The notes: generated by a model not told the origin, from the sequence alone. Counted from the stretch's first letter, positions 8,596-20,074 are shown. The stretch is 64,000 nt of DNA from Streptomyces sp. CA-278952 (GCF_028747205.1 NZ_CP112880.1:1488001-1552000), one strand, 5' to 3'. Made by a program: numbers and translations.

Positions 8596-10041
8596 TCACT
8601 GGTGCTTGAAGTGCTTGATGGACTGGTCCTTGGCGGTCGCGTCGGCGAAGGCCTGGATCTTCTTGATGGTCTCGGCCGGCTTGGCGCGGCCGGCCATCAT
8701 CTCGCCGATCGCGGCGACGCCGATCTGCTCCTTCTGGAGCTTCACGTACCAGTCCTGCAGGCGCGGGTTGACCACGTTGGTGCCGGCCTTCTCCAGTGCG
8801 GCGACACCGGACTTCAGGCCGTCGGACAGCTCGATGCCGTCCGTGCCGCCGTTGAAGGCGGAGAGCGACTTGGTGCTGGTGGTGAAGGACTTGGAGGAGG
8901 CCTCGCTGAGCATGATGCGCAGCTGCTCCATGCCGCCCTCGGGGTTCTTCGCCTTGCTGGGGACGATGAACGGCTCGCCGCCGGACGCCCAGAGGGTGCC
9001 GAAGGGCAGCTTGTCCGAGGAGTCGAGGCTGGAGGGAGCGCCCACGGACAGTTTGAAGTCCTTGGGGATGATGGCCGCTTCCTCGTTCTCGACCCAGGAG
9101 CCGTTCGGGATGAACAGCGCCTTGCCGCGGGCCCACGCGCCCTGGGAACCGCGGTGGTCCAGGCCCGGGGTGCCATCGAGGATGTAGTCGTTGGCGACGA
9201 GCTCGTAGTACGCCTCGAAGGCCGCCTTGACCGCGGGGTGCTCCCAGGCCTTCGGCTCCAGGTTGTCGATCGCGTCGAGGACCTCGACGCCGCCGATCTT
9301 GCCGATGAAGGGGTACAGCGAGAAGGGGATGTAGTAGGGGTGCTTGCCGGGGTAGGTCCAGCCGGCGATGCCCTGCTTCTTCGCCTTCTTGCAGAGCGCG
9401 AGCATCTCGTCCCAGGTCTCCGGGTACGTGGCGTCGAGCTTCTCCAGCGCGGTCTGCGAGTACCAGACGCCGTAGACCGTGTACGCGTAGTACATGATCC
9501 AGACCGGGTCGCCGTCGAACTGGCCCATCTCGACGATGCCCGGCCGCAGGGTGTCGCGGACCTTCTTGGCGGGGTCGTCGATGGAGGGGGCGTCGAGCAG
9601 CGGGGTCAGGTCGGTGAGCTGCTTCTTGCCGACCAGCACGCCCATGTCCATCTGCTGGGCACCGGAGTTGTCGATCAGGTCCGGCGGGGTACCACCGTTG
9701 AACCGCGGCTGAAGAACCGACTGGATCTTCTGCGTCGCGGAGAACTTGACCTTCGCTTCGGGATAGGTCTTCTCGTAGACGGCCTTGGCGTCCTCGGCGT
9801 ACTTGGTGCCGAAGCCACCGTCGAAGATGACGATCTCCAGCGGTGCGCTGCCGTTGACGGCCAGCGGGTTCTTCTCGGTCTTTTCGCCCTTTTCGACCTT
9901 GTCGTCGCTGCTGCTGTCGCCGCTCGCGCAGGCGGACAGGAAGCTCATCGTCGGAACAGCGATCAGGCCGAGTGCGGCAGAACGCTTGATCAGATCGCGA
10001 CGGCCAAGGCCCTCATTGTTGTGGGCGGAGGTGGATCCCAT
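8596..10041 (-). CDS. ngcE: Chitobiose/N-acetylglucosamine-binding lipoprotein (Tat exported)
   Basis: Extracellular solute-binding protein, about 481 aa (SBP_bac_1 family). It carries both a twin-arginine motif (GRRDLIKR, Arg14-Arg15) and a lipobox LSAC (Cys38), so it is likely a Tat-exported lipoprotein. ATG 10041 has GAGGA seven bases upstream; an in-frame TTG six bases earlier is less likely. The arrangement binding protein-permease-permease matches NgcEFG. From memory S. coelicolor NgcE (SCO6005) binds N,N'-diacetylchitobiose with modest affinity, so that is the expected ligand. The upstream intergenic region has a DasR-like operator, consistent with GlcNAc control. Other oligosaccharides cannot be excluded from sequence alone. 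Confidence 0.87.
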   Translation of the reverse strand: MGSTSAHNNEGLGRRDLIKRSAALGLIAVPTMSFLSACASGDSSSDDKVEKGEKTEKNPLAVNGSAPLEIVIFDGGFGTKYAEDAKAVYEKTYPEAKVKFSATQKIQSVLQPRFNGGTPPDLIDNSGAQQMDMGVLVGKKQLTDLTPLLDAPSIDDPAKKVRDTLRPGIVEMGQFDGDPVWIMYYAYTVYGVWYSQTALEKLDATYPETWDEMLALCKKAKKQGIAGWTYPGKHPYYIPFSLYPFIGKIGGVEVLDAIDNLEPKAWEHPAVKAAFEAYYELVANDYILDGTPGLDHRGSQGAWARGKALFIPNGSWVENEEAAIIPKDFKLSVGAPSSLDSSDKLPFGTLWASGGEPFIVPSKAKNPEGGMEQLRIMLSEASSKSFTTSTKSLSAFNGGTDGIELSDGLKSGVAALEKAGTNVVNPRLQDWYVKLQKEQIGVAAIGEMMAGRAKPAETIKKIQAFADATAKDQSIKHFKHQ

Positions 10042-10287
10042 GCTCAAGTCCTCGCCTTCTCCAGGACTCAGGCGGTGTACCGGTCACCCGTCGAAATTCG
10101 CCTCAGGCGAAGGGCCCCGCCACCGCGGTCAGTTGCGCTTGGGTCATGCGGATATGCAGATGTACCGGACAGGCCGGTGCAGTGGGGATGCCGGAAGACC
10201 GTACAGCGAGGACACCTCTGGCGTCCTCGCAACCGTCCCTGTTTCCCCCGCGCGCACGTCCGCGTGAAAGCGGCCGTGCAGGTGCCG

Positions 10288-10303
10288 ACAGGTATAGTCC
10301 ACT
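10288..10303. promoter_or_regulatory. Putative DasR-responsive element (dre)
   Basis: The 16-mer ACAGGTATAGTCCACT matches the dre consensus ACTGGTCTAGACCACT (as I recall it) at 13 of 16 positions. It lies between divergent ngcE (247 bp upstream of its ATG) and the GH92 gene (243 bp upstream of its ATG). DasR is the GlcNAc-6-P-responsive repressor of chitin and aminosugar uptake, so the site fits the neighbouring ngcEFG function. The distance to ngcE is long, so it may act on an upstream promoter or on the GH92 gene. Confidence 0.5.
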
Positions 10304-10546
10304 TGTCGCCAACTGAGCAAGATCGAACGCAGGTTTGGGCGGCAGTCTTTCCCGAGTTGAGACCTCACGGACACCTCGGCACCCCGCGCCCTCCTCCCGC
10401 GGCGGCTATTTCCCCATTCCGGCCGATTCGCCGACGGCCCCCGCGGCAACACCCTTGACACGTCCCGCCACTTGGATCCCTACTGGACCTTGCATCCCGC
10501 TATGACAACGTTGTCCATGCATTTTCCCGGGGAGGAACGGCTCGGC

Positions 10547-13500
10547 ATGCAGCCACCACGCGGCATCGATCACGGATCAGACAAGGCCCCTCACGCGGTC
10601 CCCCGCCCGGCTCACCGCCGGAGACGGACCCCCACAGCAGCCGCCCTGGCGGCCTCCCTCGCCCTGGTGGTGATCGCCCCCGCGGTCGCCACCGCCCAGC
10701 CCTCCTCGCCGGACCGGAAGCCGTCCGGCGACCGCACCTTCAGCACCTCCTTCGAGGCGGACGAGAAGCAGCCGGACTGGCGCAGCACCGTCGAGGAGGG
10801 CCCCGACGGCGAGAAGCGCTCCTCGGGCGTCGACGGGGGCTTCTCGTCCGGCATACCGGGCAATGTCACCGACCGGGTGACGGAGCTTCGCGCGAGCGCC
10901 GAGAACACCGCCGGCGGGGAGGTCAAGGAGAACCTCGTCGACGTCGAGCCGGGCTCCAAGTGGCTGACGTTCAAGCCCACCGGCTGGGTCGAGTTCGATC
11001 TGGACGCACCCGTCGAGGTCGTGACGTACGCCCTCACCTCGGCCAACGACCACGCCGAGCGCGACCCGAAGGACTGGACGCTCAAGGGCTCGGCGGACGG
11101 CAAGGAGTGGACCGACCTCGACACCCGCACCGGCGAGAAATTCGCCAAGCGGCACGAGACGAAGACGTACGACTTCGCGGGTGACACCGCCTACCGGCAC
11201 TTCCGCCTGGAGATCACCGCGAACAACGGCGCTTCGGACGCCCTCCAGCTCGCCGACGTTCAGTTCTCGAACGGTGACACCTCCGCGCCGGTGCCCGAAG
11301 AGATGCGCAGCCAGGTCGACCGCGGCCCCTCCGGATCTCCCACCGCGAAGTCCGGCGCGGGATTCACCGGAAAGAAGGCGCTGCGTTACGCGGGCACCCA
11401 CACGCCCGAGGGACGCGCCTACTCGTACAACAAGATCTTCGACGTGAACACGGCCGTCACCAAGGACACCGAGCTGTCCTACCTGGTCTACCCGCAGATG
11501 GGCGAGACGGACCTGAACTATCCCGCCACCCACGTCGCGGTGGACCTGGCCTTCACCGACGGCACGTACCTGAGCGAGCTGAAGGCCACCGACAGCCACG
11601 GCGGGCTGCTCACCCCGCAGGGCCAGGCGGACGCCAAGCGCCTCTACGTCAACCAGTGGAACAAGGTCGCCGCCCGTCTCGGCACGGTCGCCGCGGGCAA
11701 GACGGTCGACCGGATCCTGGTGGCGTACGACTCCCCCAAGGGGAAGGCGAAGTTCCAGGGCTGGATCGACGACATCACGATCGCCCCGAAGAAGCCCGAG
11801 AAGCGCAAGGCGCACCTGGCGGACTACGCGCTGACGACCCGCGGCACCAACTCCAGCGGGGGCTTCTCTCGCGGCAACAACATTCCGGCCACGGCCGTCC
11901 CGCACGGCTTCAACTTCTGGACGCCGGTCACCAACGCGGGCACCACCAGCTGGCTGTACGACTACCACCGGGGCAACAACGCGGACAACCTCCCGACGCT
12001 CCAGGCCTTCGCCGCCAGCCATGAGCCGAGCCCCTGGATGGGCGACCGGCAGACCTTCCAGCTGATGCCGTCGGCCGCGAGCGGCACCCCGGACGCGTCC
12101 CGGACGGCCCGCGCGCTGCCGTTCCGGCACGAGAACGAGACGGCGAAGCCGCACTACTACGGCGTCACGTTCGAGAACGGCCTCAAGGCCGAGATGACGC
12201 CGACCGACCACGCGGCCCGGATGCGGTTCACCTATCCGGGCAAGGACGCGAGCCTGGTCTTCGACAACGTCACGAACGACGGCGGCATCACCCTCGATGC
12301 GAAGACCGGCTCCTTCTCCGGCTACTCGGACGTCAAGAGCGGCCTGTCCACCGGGGCGACCCGGATGTTCGTGTACGGCGTCTTCGACGCGCCGGTCACC
12401 GACAGCGGCAAGCTGAAGGGCGGCGGGGGCGACGACGTCACCGGGTTCTTCCGCTTCGACGCGGGCAAGGACCGCACGGTCAACCTGCGGCTGGCCACCT
12501 CGCTGATCGGCGTCGACCAGGCGAAGCAGAACCTGGCCATGGAGATCCCGGAGTCCACCTCCTTCGACCGGGTGCAGCGCAAGGCGCGGGGCGCCTGGGA
12601 CGACATCCTGCGGACGGTAGAGGTCGAGGGCGCCAACGCCGACCAGCTCACGACCCTCTACTCCAGCCTCTACCGGCTCTACCTGTACCCGAACTCCGGC
12701 CACGAGAAGGTGAAGGGGAAGACCAAGTACGCCAGCCCCTTCTCCAAGGCGGTCGGTGAGAACACCCCGACGCGGACCGGCGCGAAGATCGTCGACGGCG
12801 AGGTGTACGTCAACAACGGCTTCTGGGACACCTACCGCACGACGTGGCCCGCCTACTCCTTCTTTTCCCCGAAGAAGGCCGGCGAGCTGGTGGACGGCTT
12901 CGTCCAGCACTACAAGGACGGCGGCTGGACCTCGCGCTGGTCCTCCCCCGGTTACGCGGACCTGATGACCGGCACCAGCTCGGACGTGGCGTTCGCCGAC
13001 GCGTACGTCAAGGGCGTGAAGTTCGACGCCGAGGCGGCGTACGACGCGGCGCTCAAGAACGCCACCGTGGCCCCGCCGTCCTCGGGCGTCGGCCGCAAGG
13101 GCCTCGAGACCTCGGTCTTCACCGGCTACGCGGACACCGCCACCCACGAGGGCCTGTCCTGGTCGCTGGAGGGCTACGTCAACGACTTCGGCATCGCCCG
13201 CATGGGCCAGGAGCTGTACAAGAAGACGAAGAAGGCGCGGTACAAGGAAGAGTCCGAGTACTTTATGAACCGGGCCCAGAAGTACGTCAAGCTCTTCGAC
13301 GACAAGGCCGGGTTCTTCCAGGGCAAGAAGCCGAACGGCGACTGGCGTCTGCCCTCGGGCAGTTACGACCCCCGCGTCTGGGGCTACGACTACACCGAGA
13401 CGAATGGCTGGGGCTACGCCTTCACCGCCCCGCAGGACAGCCGGGGCCTGGCCAACCTGTACGGCGGCCGCGACGGTCTCGGCAAGAAGCTGGACACGTA

Positions 13501-14431
13501 CTTCTCCACCCCGGAGACGGCGGGTCCGGAGTTCGTCGGCAGCTACGGCGGCGTCATCCACGAGATGACCGAGGCGCGTGACGTGCGGATGGGCCAGTAC
13601 GGGCACAGCAACCAGGTCGCCCACCACGCCACGTACATGTACAACGCGGCCTCGCAGCCGTACAAGACGCAGGAGAAGGTCCGCGAGGTGCTGGGCCGGC
13701 TGTACGTCGGCAGCGAGATCGGGCAGGGCATCCACGGCGACGAGGACAACGGCGAGCAGTCGGCCTGGTTCCTCTTCTCCTCGCTCGGCTTCTACCCGCT
13801 GGTGATGGGCAGTGGGGAGTACGCGATCGGCTCGCCGCTCTTCAAGAAGGTCACCGTCCGCATGGACAACGGCCGCAAGCTGACCGTGAAGGCCCCGAAG
13901 AACAGCGACAAGAACATCTACGTGCAGGGCGTGAAGGTCAACGGCAAGAAGTGGACCTCCACGGCGCTCCCGCACGACGTCCTGGCCAAGGGCGGCACGC
14001 TGGAGTTCGACATGGGCCCGAAGCCCTCGGCGTGGGGCACGGGCGAGGACGCGGCCCCGGTCTCCGTCCAGAAGGACGACAAGGTCCCGACGCCCAAGGG
14101 CGACGCGCTGAAGGGCGACGGCGCGCTCTTCGACGACACCTCCGCCACCTCGGCGACGGTGGAGCAGGTGGAGCTGCCGGTGTCCTCGGCGACGAAGGGC
14201 GTCCAGTACACGCTGACCTCGGCGGCGGCCGACAAGGCCCCGACGGGCTGGACGCTCCAGGGGTCGGCGGACGGCGAGAAGTGGACGGACATCGACCGCC
14301 GCTCCGGCCAGTCGTTCGCCTGGGACAAGCAGACCCGGGTGTTCTCGGTGGACAAGCCGGGCTCGTACACCGCGTACCGGCTGGTGCTGACGGGTTCGGC
14401 GACGCTCGCGGAGGTGGAGCTGCTCTCCTGA
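10547..14431 (+). CDS. Secreted GH92 family glycosidase with flanking F5/8C (CBM32-like) domains
   Basis: Large exported glycoside hydrolase, about 1294 aa. ATG 10547 (MQPPRGIDHG) has GGAGGA ten bases upstream. A long basic leader (AHRRRRTPTAAALAAS) and a hydrophobic stretch ending ATAQP form the signal peptide. An N-terminal discoidin-like module (about residues 80-250) is followed by a linker domain. The GH92 catalytic region spans about 430-1130 (YDYHRGNNADNLPT, VNNGFWDTYRTTWPAYSF, and GDEDNGEQSAWFLFSSLGFY with its acidic cluster). A second discoidin-like module closes the protein. Canonical alpha-mannosidases have GNEPSHH; here the motif reads SNQVAHH, with Gln1023 in place of the catalytic-acid Glu. 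That swap is known from GH92 enzymes acting on mannose-1-phosphodiesters. It is divergent from ngcEFG. Confidence 0.88.
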   Translation: MQPPRGIDHGSDKAPHAVPRPAHRRRRTPTAAALAASLALVVIAPAVATAQPSSPDRKPSGDRTFSTSFEADEKQPDWRSTVEEGPDGEKRSSGVDGGFSSGIPGNVTDRVTELRASAENTAGGEVKENLVDVEPGSKWLTFKPTGWVEFDLDAPVEVVTYALTSANDHAERDPKDWTLKGSADGKEWTDLDTRTGEKFAKRHETKTYDFAGDTAYRHFRLEITANNGASDALQLADVQFSNGDTSAPVPEEMRSQVDRGPSGSPTAKSGAGFTGKKALRYAGTHTPEGRAYSYNKIFDVNTAVTKDTELSYLVYPQMGETDLNYPATHVAVDLAFTDGTYLSELKATDSHGGLLTPQGQADAKRLYVNQWNKVAARLGTVAAGKTVDRILVAYDSPKGKAKFQGWIDDITIAPKKPEKRKAHLADYALTTRGTNSSGGFSRGNNIPATAVPHGFNFWTPVTNAGTTSWLYDYHRGNNADNLPTLQAFAASHEPSPWMGDRQTFQLMPSAASGTPDASRTARALPFRHENETAKPHYYGVTFENGLKAEMTPTDHAARMRFTYPGKDASLVFDNVTNDGGITLDAKTGSFSGYSDVKSGLSTGATRMFVYGVFDAPVTDSGKLKGGGGDDVTGFFRFDAGKDRTVNLRLATSLIGVDQAKQNLAMEIPESTSFDRVQRKARGAWDDILRTVEVEGANADQLTTLYSSLYRLYLYPNSGHEKVKGKTKYASPFSKAVGENTPTRTGAKIVDGEVYVNNGFWDTYRTTWPAYSFFSPKKAGELVDGFVQHYKDGGWTSRWSSPGYADLMTGTSSDVAFADAYVKGVKFDAEAAYDAALKNATVAPPSSGVGRKGLETSVFTGYADTATHEGLSWSLEGYVNDFGIARMGQELYKKTKKARYKEESEYFMNRAQKYVKLFDDKAGFFQGKKPNGDWRLPSGSYDPRVWGYDYTETNGWGYAFTAPQDSRGLANLYGGRDGLGKKLDTYFSTPETAGPEFVGSYGGVIHEMTEARDVRMGQYGHSNQVAHHATYMYNAASQPYKTQEKVREVLGRLYVGSEIGQGIHGDEDNGEQSAWFLFSSLGFYPLVMGSGEYAIGSPLFKKVTVRMDNGRKLTVKAPKNSDKNIYVQGVKVNGKKWTSTALPHDVLAKGGTLEFDMGPKPSAWGTGEDAAPVSVQKDDKVPTPKGDALKGDGALFDDTSATSATVEQVELPVSSATKGVQYTLTSAAADKAPTGWTLQGSADGEKWTDIDRRSGQSFAWDKQTRVFSVDKPGSYTAYRLVLTGSATLAEVELLS

Positions 14432-14516
14432 CCCGTACGCGATGAGTGCGGGCGGCCGGCATCCAGAGGGCGGGGTGCCGGCCGTCGGCGTTCATGGCTG
14501 TCGGAGTCTCTCGGGC

Positions 14517-14700
14517 GGGCGGGGTTCAGTGCGGCGGGAGGCTTTCCGGCAACGCCGGGTTCAGCGCGGCGGGAGGCTCCCGGGCAGCGCGGGGTTCACC
14601 GCGGCTGGAGGCTCCCGGGGCAGCGCGGGGTTCACCGCGGCTGGAGGCTCCCGGGGCAGCGCGGGGTTCACCGCGGCTGGAGGCTTTCCGGCAGGGCCAC
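14517..14700. repeat. 36-bp tandem repeat derived from the 3' end of the phosphatase gene
   Basis: About five head-to-tail copies of a 36-bp unit, the central three nearly identical and the outer two degraded (TTTCCGG versions at both edges). Read on the minus strand each unit resembles the last 36 bases of the adjacent histidine phosphatase gene, including its TGA stop. The gene's own end (14668-14703) is therefore the first unit. Because 36 is 12 codons, the units stay in frame with the phosphatase. Confidence 0.85.
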
Positions 14701-15285
14701 GTTGAGCGCGACGACGACCGGCCGGCCGTGTTCGGTGCCGAGCCGGGAGACGGCTCCGGTGGCGAGCTGGAAGAGCCGCCCCTCGGCCGGGGTCAGGCCG
14801 AGGTAGCGGGCGGTGAGGACGCGCAGGAAGTGCGAGTGCGCGACGAGCGCGATGTCCGCGCTCCCGATTCCGTCGGCGGCGGACCGGACGCCCGCGAGAA
14901 CCTGGTCGGCCCGCTGCCCGATCTGGGCGGGGCTCTCGCCGGGGTGCTCCTCGGAGCCGGGGTCGACGCCGTCGGTCCACAGGTTCCAGAAGGGCCGGGT
15001 GCGACGAATCGCCGGGGTGGTGATGCCCTCGTAGCCGCCGTAGTCCCACTCCCGCAGCTCGGGGGTGATCCGGGGATCGGGGAGTCCGGCCAGTTCGGCG
15101 GTGCGGCGGGCCCGGATCATCGGGCTGACGAGGGTGAGCCCGATGTTCCGGTCGGCCAGCAGCGGGACGAGCGCGCGGGCCTGGCGCTCCCCGACGTCGG
15201 TGAGCGGGAGGTCGGTGAAGCTCGTGTGCTGTCCGGATCGGGACCACTCGGTCTCGCCGTGCCGGATGAGGATCAGCTCGCCCAT
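14668..15285 (-). CDS. Histidine phosphatase superfamily protein
   Basis: Cytosolic phosphoglycerate-mutase-like phosphatase, 205 aa. The N-terminal catalytic motif LILIRHGETEW contains the phosphate-accepting His9. Later family elements are DLPLTDVGERQA, SPMIRARRTAELAG, REWDYGGYEG and the second catalytic His in IALVAHSHFLRVL. Length and motifs fit broad-specificity phosphatases (PhoE/acid phosphatase type); the physiological substrate cannot be told. ATG 15285 starts MGELILIRHGE; the ribosome site is weak. The last 12 codons (ending ALPESLQPR) lie in a tandem repeat that continues past the stop. It is divergent from the small membrane protein at 15383. Confidence 0.88.
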   Translation of the reverse strand: MGELILIRHGETEWSRSGQHTSFTDLPLTDVGERQARALVPLLADRNIGLTLVSPMIRARRTAELAGLPDPRITPELREWDYGGYEGITTPAIRRTRPFWNLWTDGVDPGSEEHPGESPAQIGQRADQVLAGVRSAADGIGSADIALVAHSHFLRVLTARYLGLTPAEGRLFQLATGAVSRLGTEHGRPVVVALNVALPESLQPR

Positions 15286-15382
15286 GGGGTCCGTTCGCTT
15301 TCTGTACAGGTGGTGCCGATGGCGCGGGTGGGGCCCCGTACCGTAAGTCCCTCACCTGATCCATTTCCCGTGGGGGGACCGC

Positions 15383-15994
15383 ATGTCCGACTACTTCCCG
15401 CCTCCGCCGCCCGAACAGCCGCAACCGGAGCACCGGGCTCCGGTCGGCGCGTCGCCGCCCTCGCCGTGGGCGGCCCCCGCGGAGCCGCCGGGCAAGCGGC
15501 GTACGGGGCTGATCGTTACGCTCGCCGTGGGCGGCGGGCTGGTCGTGGCGGGGGTGATGGTGGCGCTCGTCTACGCGTTGATGGACTCGGTCTCGGACTC
15601 CATCGCGCTGCCGCCCGAGCGGTCGGAAGCGCCCTACTCCGCACCGTACGACGAGGAGCCGTACGAGGAGGAACCGTACGACGAGGAGCCACTGGAACCC
15701 GTCGCGCCCGGGCCGGCCGCCGAGGGGGACGTCACGATCGCGAAGTGCACGCGCGACTCCCTGATCGGCTGGCCGCACGCGGAGCTGAAGATCGTGAACA
15801 GGTCCGGAAGCCCGGCGGCGTACGTCGTGTCCATCACGTTCGTGAACGCGGACGGCGCTGTGGTGTCCGACGGCATCGCGACCACCGAGGAGGTCGCCCC
15901 CGGCGCGTCGGTCAAGGTCAGGGCCCAGGGGTCCGGCGAGGTGGCCGCGAGCACCAAGTGCCGGATCGCCGAAGTGGATCGGCATGCGCTGTGA
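15383..15994 (+). CDS. Single-pass membrane protein with extracellular FxLYD-like domain
   Basis: Hypothetical protein of 203 aa. A Pro-rich cytoplasmic N-terminus (about residues 1-40, YFPPPPPEQPQPEH) leads into one membrane helix (GLIVTLAVGGGLVVAGVMVALVYAL, about 43-65). Next comes an acidic tandem repeat of the type YDEEPYEEEPYDEEP and then a compact C-terminal domain (about 115-200) with AELKIVNRSGSPAAYVVSITF, reminiscent of FxLYD/beta-sandwich domains. Two cysteines (in AKCTRD and TKCRIAE) could form a disulfide outside the cell. ATG 15383 follows a GGGGGG sequence. Such proteins are common and uncharacterised in Streptomyces; no function is proposed. Confidence 0.75.
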   Translation: MSDYFPPPPPEQPQPEHRAPVGASPPSPWAAPAEPPGKRRTGLIVTLAVGGGLVVAGVMVALVYALMDSVSDSIALPPERSEAPYSAPYDEEPYEEEPYDEEPLEPVAPGPAAEGDVTIAKCTRDSLIGWPHAELKIVNRSGSPAAYVVSITFVNADGAVVSDGIATTEEVAPGASVKVRAQGSGEVAASTKCRIAEVDRHAL

Positions 15995-16020
15995 CGGCCC
16001 GTTAGCCCGACGGTACGCGG

Positions 16021-16059
16021 AAGGGCCGCATCCCGGGGGCAACCCGGGATGCGGCCCTT
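16021..16059. terminator. Bidirectional hairpin terminator
   Basis: Perfect 17-bp inverted repeat (16021-16037 with 16043-16059), 5-nt loop, between the convergent 15383-15994 gene and acnA. A and T tracts at the arm ends (AAGGG/CCCTT) suit termination from both sides. Confidence 0.85.
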
Positions 16060-16078
16060 ACCGCTCTGTCCGGCCCGC

Positions 16079-18868
<2,790 letters not shown>

Positions 18869-18891
18869 CTACTGCCCCGACCATCCGCTAA

Positions 18892-18919
18892 GGTAAGGAT
18901 TAGTTAGGTAACCCTTACC
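18892..18919. promoter_or_regulatory. AT-rich inverted repeat upstream of acnA
   Basis: GGTAAGG and CCTTACC face each other across a 14-bp AT-rich core containing TTAGTTAGGTAAC. It is 96 bp upstream of the acnA start. The TTAGGTAACC part resembles half of an actinobacterial iron box (DmdR/IdeR type), but the overall match is imperfect. It may instead overlap the core promoter. Confidence 0.4.
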
Positions 18920-18947
18920 GGCGGCGGCTGCGGTGCTCCTCGGCAGA

Positions 18948-18965
18948 TATCTCGATGTCGAGATA
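18948..18965. promoter_or_regulatory. Perfect palindrome TATCTCGA-TG-TCGAGATA upstream of acnA
   Basis: Two perfect 8-bp arms around TG, about 150 bp upstream of the acnA GTG. Symmetry, spacing and location are those of a dimeric repressor operator. The regulator is unknown to me with certainty. Confidence 0.55.
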
Positions 18966-19261
18966 ACTCTAGTACATAGCCGCCGCTCGGTCATGCCCAG
19001 GTGCCCCTGTCCGCTGTCATCGAGTACAGACGTCTGACAGCCGACCCAGTCGTTTCGGCTTTCCTGCCGGTGAACCTGGAAACCTGGCCGCACGGACGGG
19101 TCGTCCCGCGGTAACCCGTCATCCCCGGGGCGGAGCGTCCGGATTCGTGCTCGCCCGCCCGGCGGAGGTGGTTCGGTCTGCGGAGCGATCCTTACCGGCC
19201 TCGCCTGCTGCGAGTCTCGAAGCGCACGGGCCGATCCGGCCCGTGGACGTGAGGAGCGCAG

Positions 19262-19930
19262 ATGTCCCAGGCCAGGCCGACCACGATCACGACCACGACC
19301 ACGACCACCGACGAAGCAGCAGACACGCCGCGCCGCGAGGGCCGCCTGCCCCGGACGTGGCGTGCGGCGCACGAGCCCGTCGCAGGGGTGCCGCGCTGGG
19401 CCCGCCGGGTCGCCTACGCGGTGCCGCTGGTGGTGCTCCCGTCCGGGATCTGGCGCCTGGGCGTGCTGTTCACCGCGGACAAGCGTGGCGGGTCGATCGC
19501 GGACTGGGCGATGAACGGCTACGTCGTCCTCCTCACCCTCGTCTCCGAGGTCCTCGCCTTCACGGCCGTCGGGCTGGTCGCCCGGTGGGGCGAGGTGTTC
19601 CCGCGCTGGATACCGGGATGGGGCGGGCGGCGGGTACCGACGGCCGCCGCGGTCGTCCCGGCCACGATCGGGGCGACGATCCTGACCCTGGTCTTCACCG
19701 TCATCGCGATCATCACCACGGTCACCCAGTCCAAGACCAACGGCGATCCGCTGCCGGCCAACTTCCCGAGCAGGGCCGGCGGCTGGGAGACCGTCTACTT
19801 CTATGCCTCCTACGCCCCTCTGGTCCTGTGGGGCCCCATGGTCGGCATCCTGACGTACGCGTACTGGCGCCGTCGCAGGTCGGCGACGGCCGGGCCGCTG
19901 ATGCCGTCGACAGCCGGCAGCGCCTGCTAA
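19262..19930 (+). CDS. Four-helix integral membrane protein, unknown function
   Basis: 222 aa, start ATG with GAGGAG five bases upstream. The first 20 residues are rich in Thr (TTITTTTTTTDEAADT), then a basic amphipathic stretch (RLPRTWRAAHEP). Four membrane segments follow: about 48-68 (VAYAVPLVVLPSGIWRLGVLF), 85-105 (GYVVLLTLVSEVLAFTAVGL), 130-155 (VVPATIGATILTLVFTVIAI) and 182-202 (YASYAPLVLWGPMVGILTYAY). I do not recognise the family. It is divergent from acnA, so the 465-bp intergenic region must hold both promoters, and is followed by an alpha/beta hydrolase in the same direction after 144 bp. Confidence 0.75.
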   Translation: MSQARPTTITTTTTTTDEAADTPRREGRLPRTWRAAHEPVAGVPRWARRVAYAVPLVVLPSGIWRLGVLFTADKRGGSIADWAMNGYVVLLTLVSEVLAFTAVGLVARWGEVFPRWIPGWGGRRVPTAAAVVPATIGATILTLVFTVIAIITTVTQSKTNGDPLPANFPSRAGGWETVYFYASYAPLVLWGPMVGILTYAYWRRRRSATAGPLMPSTAGSAC

Positions 19931-20074
19931 GGGCTGTCCCGACGGTCCCGACGTCCCGGTGCCCCGGTGTCGACGGACAAGAGCGCCATCACGTGATCCC
20001 TTGCCCATCAAGCCAGTCGCGAGCGGGGCCCCGCCGGTAGAGTCCGGGTGAGGACGACATCACCTGGGGGGCTG

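Noticed and set aside
10455..10484. TTGACA -35 box with a -10 box for the GH92 gene
   Set aside because: The -35 hexamer is perfect, but no acceptable -10 sequence lies at 16-19 bp, so it is not listed as a promoter.
10577..13975. 1132-codon minus-strand frame opposite the GH92 gene
   Set aside because: Antisense shadow; Val/Arg/Gly-rich with no motifs, while the plus strand encodes clear GH92 and discoidin-like modules.
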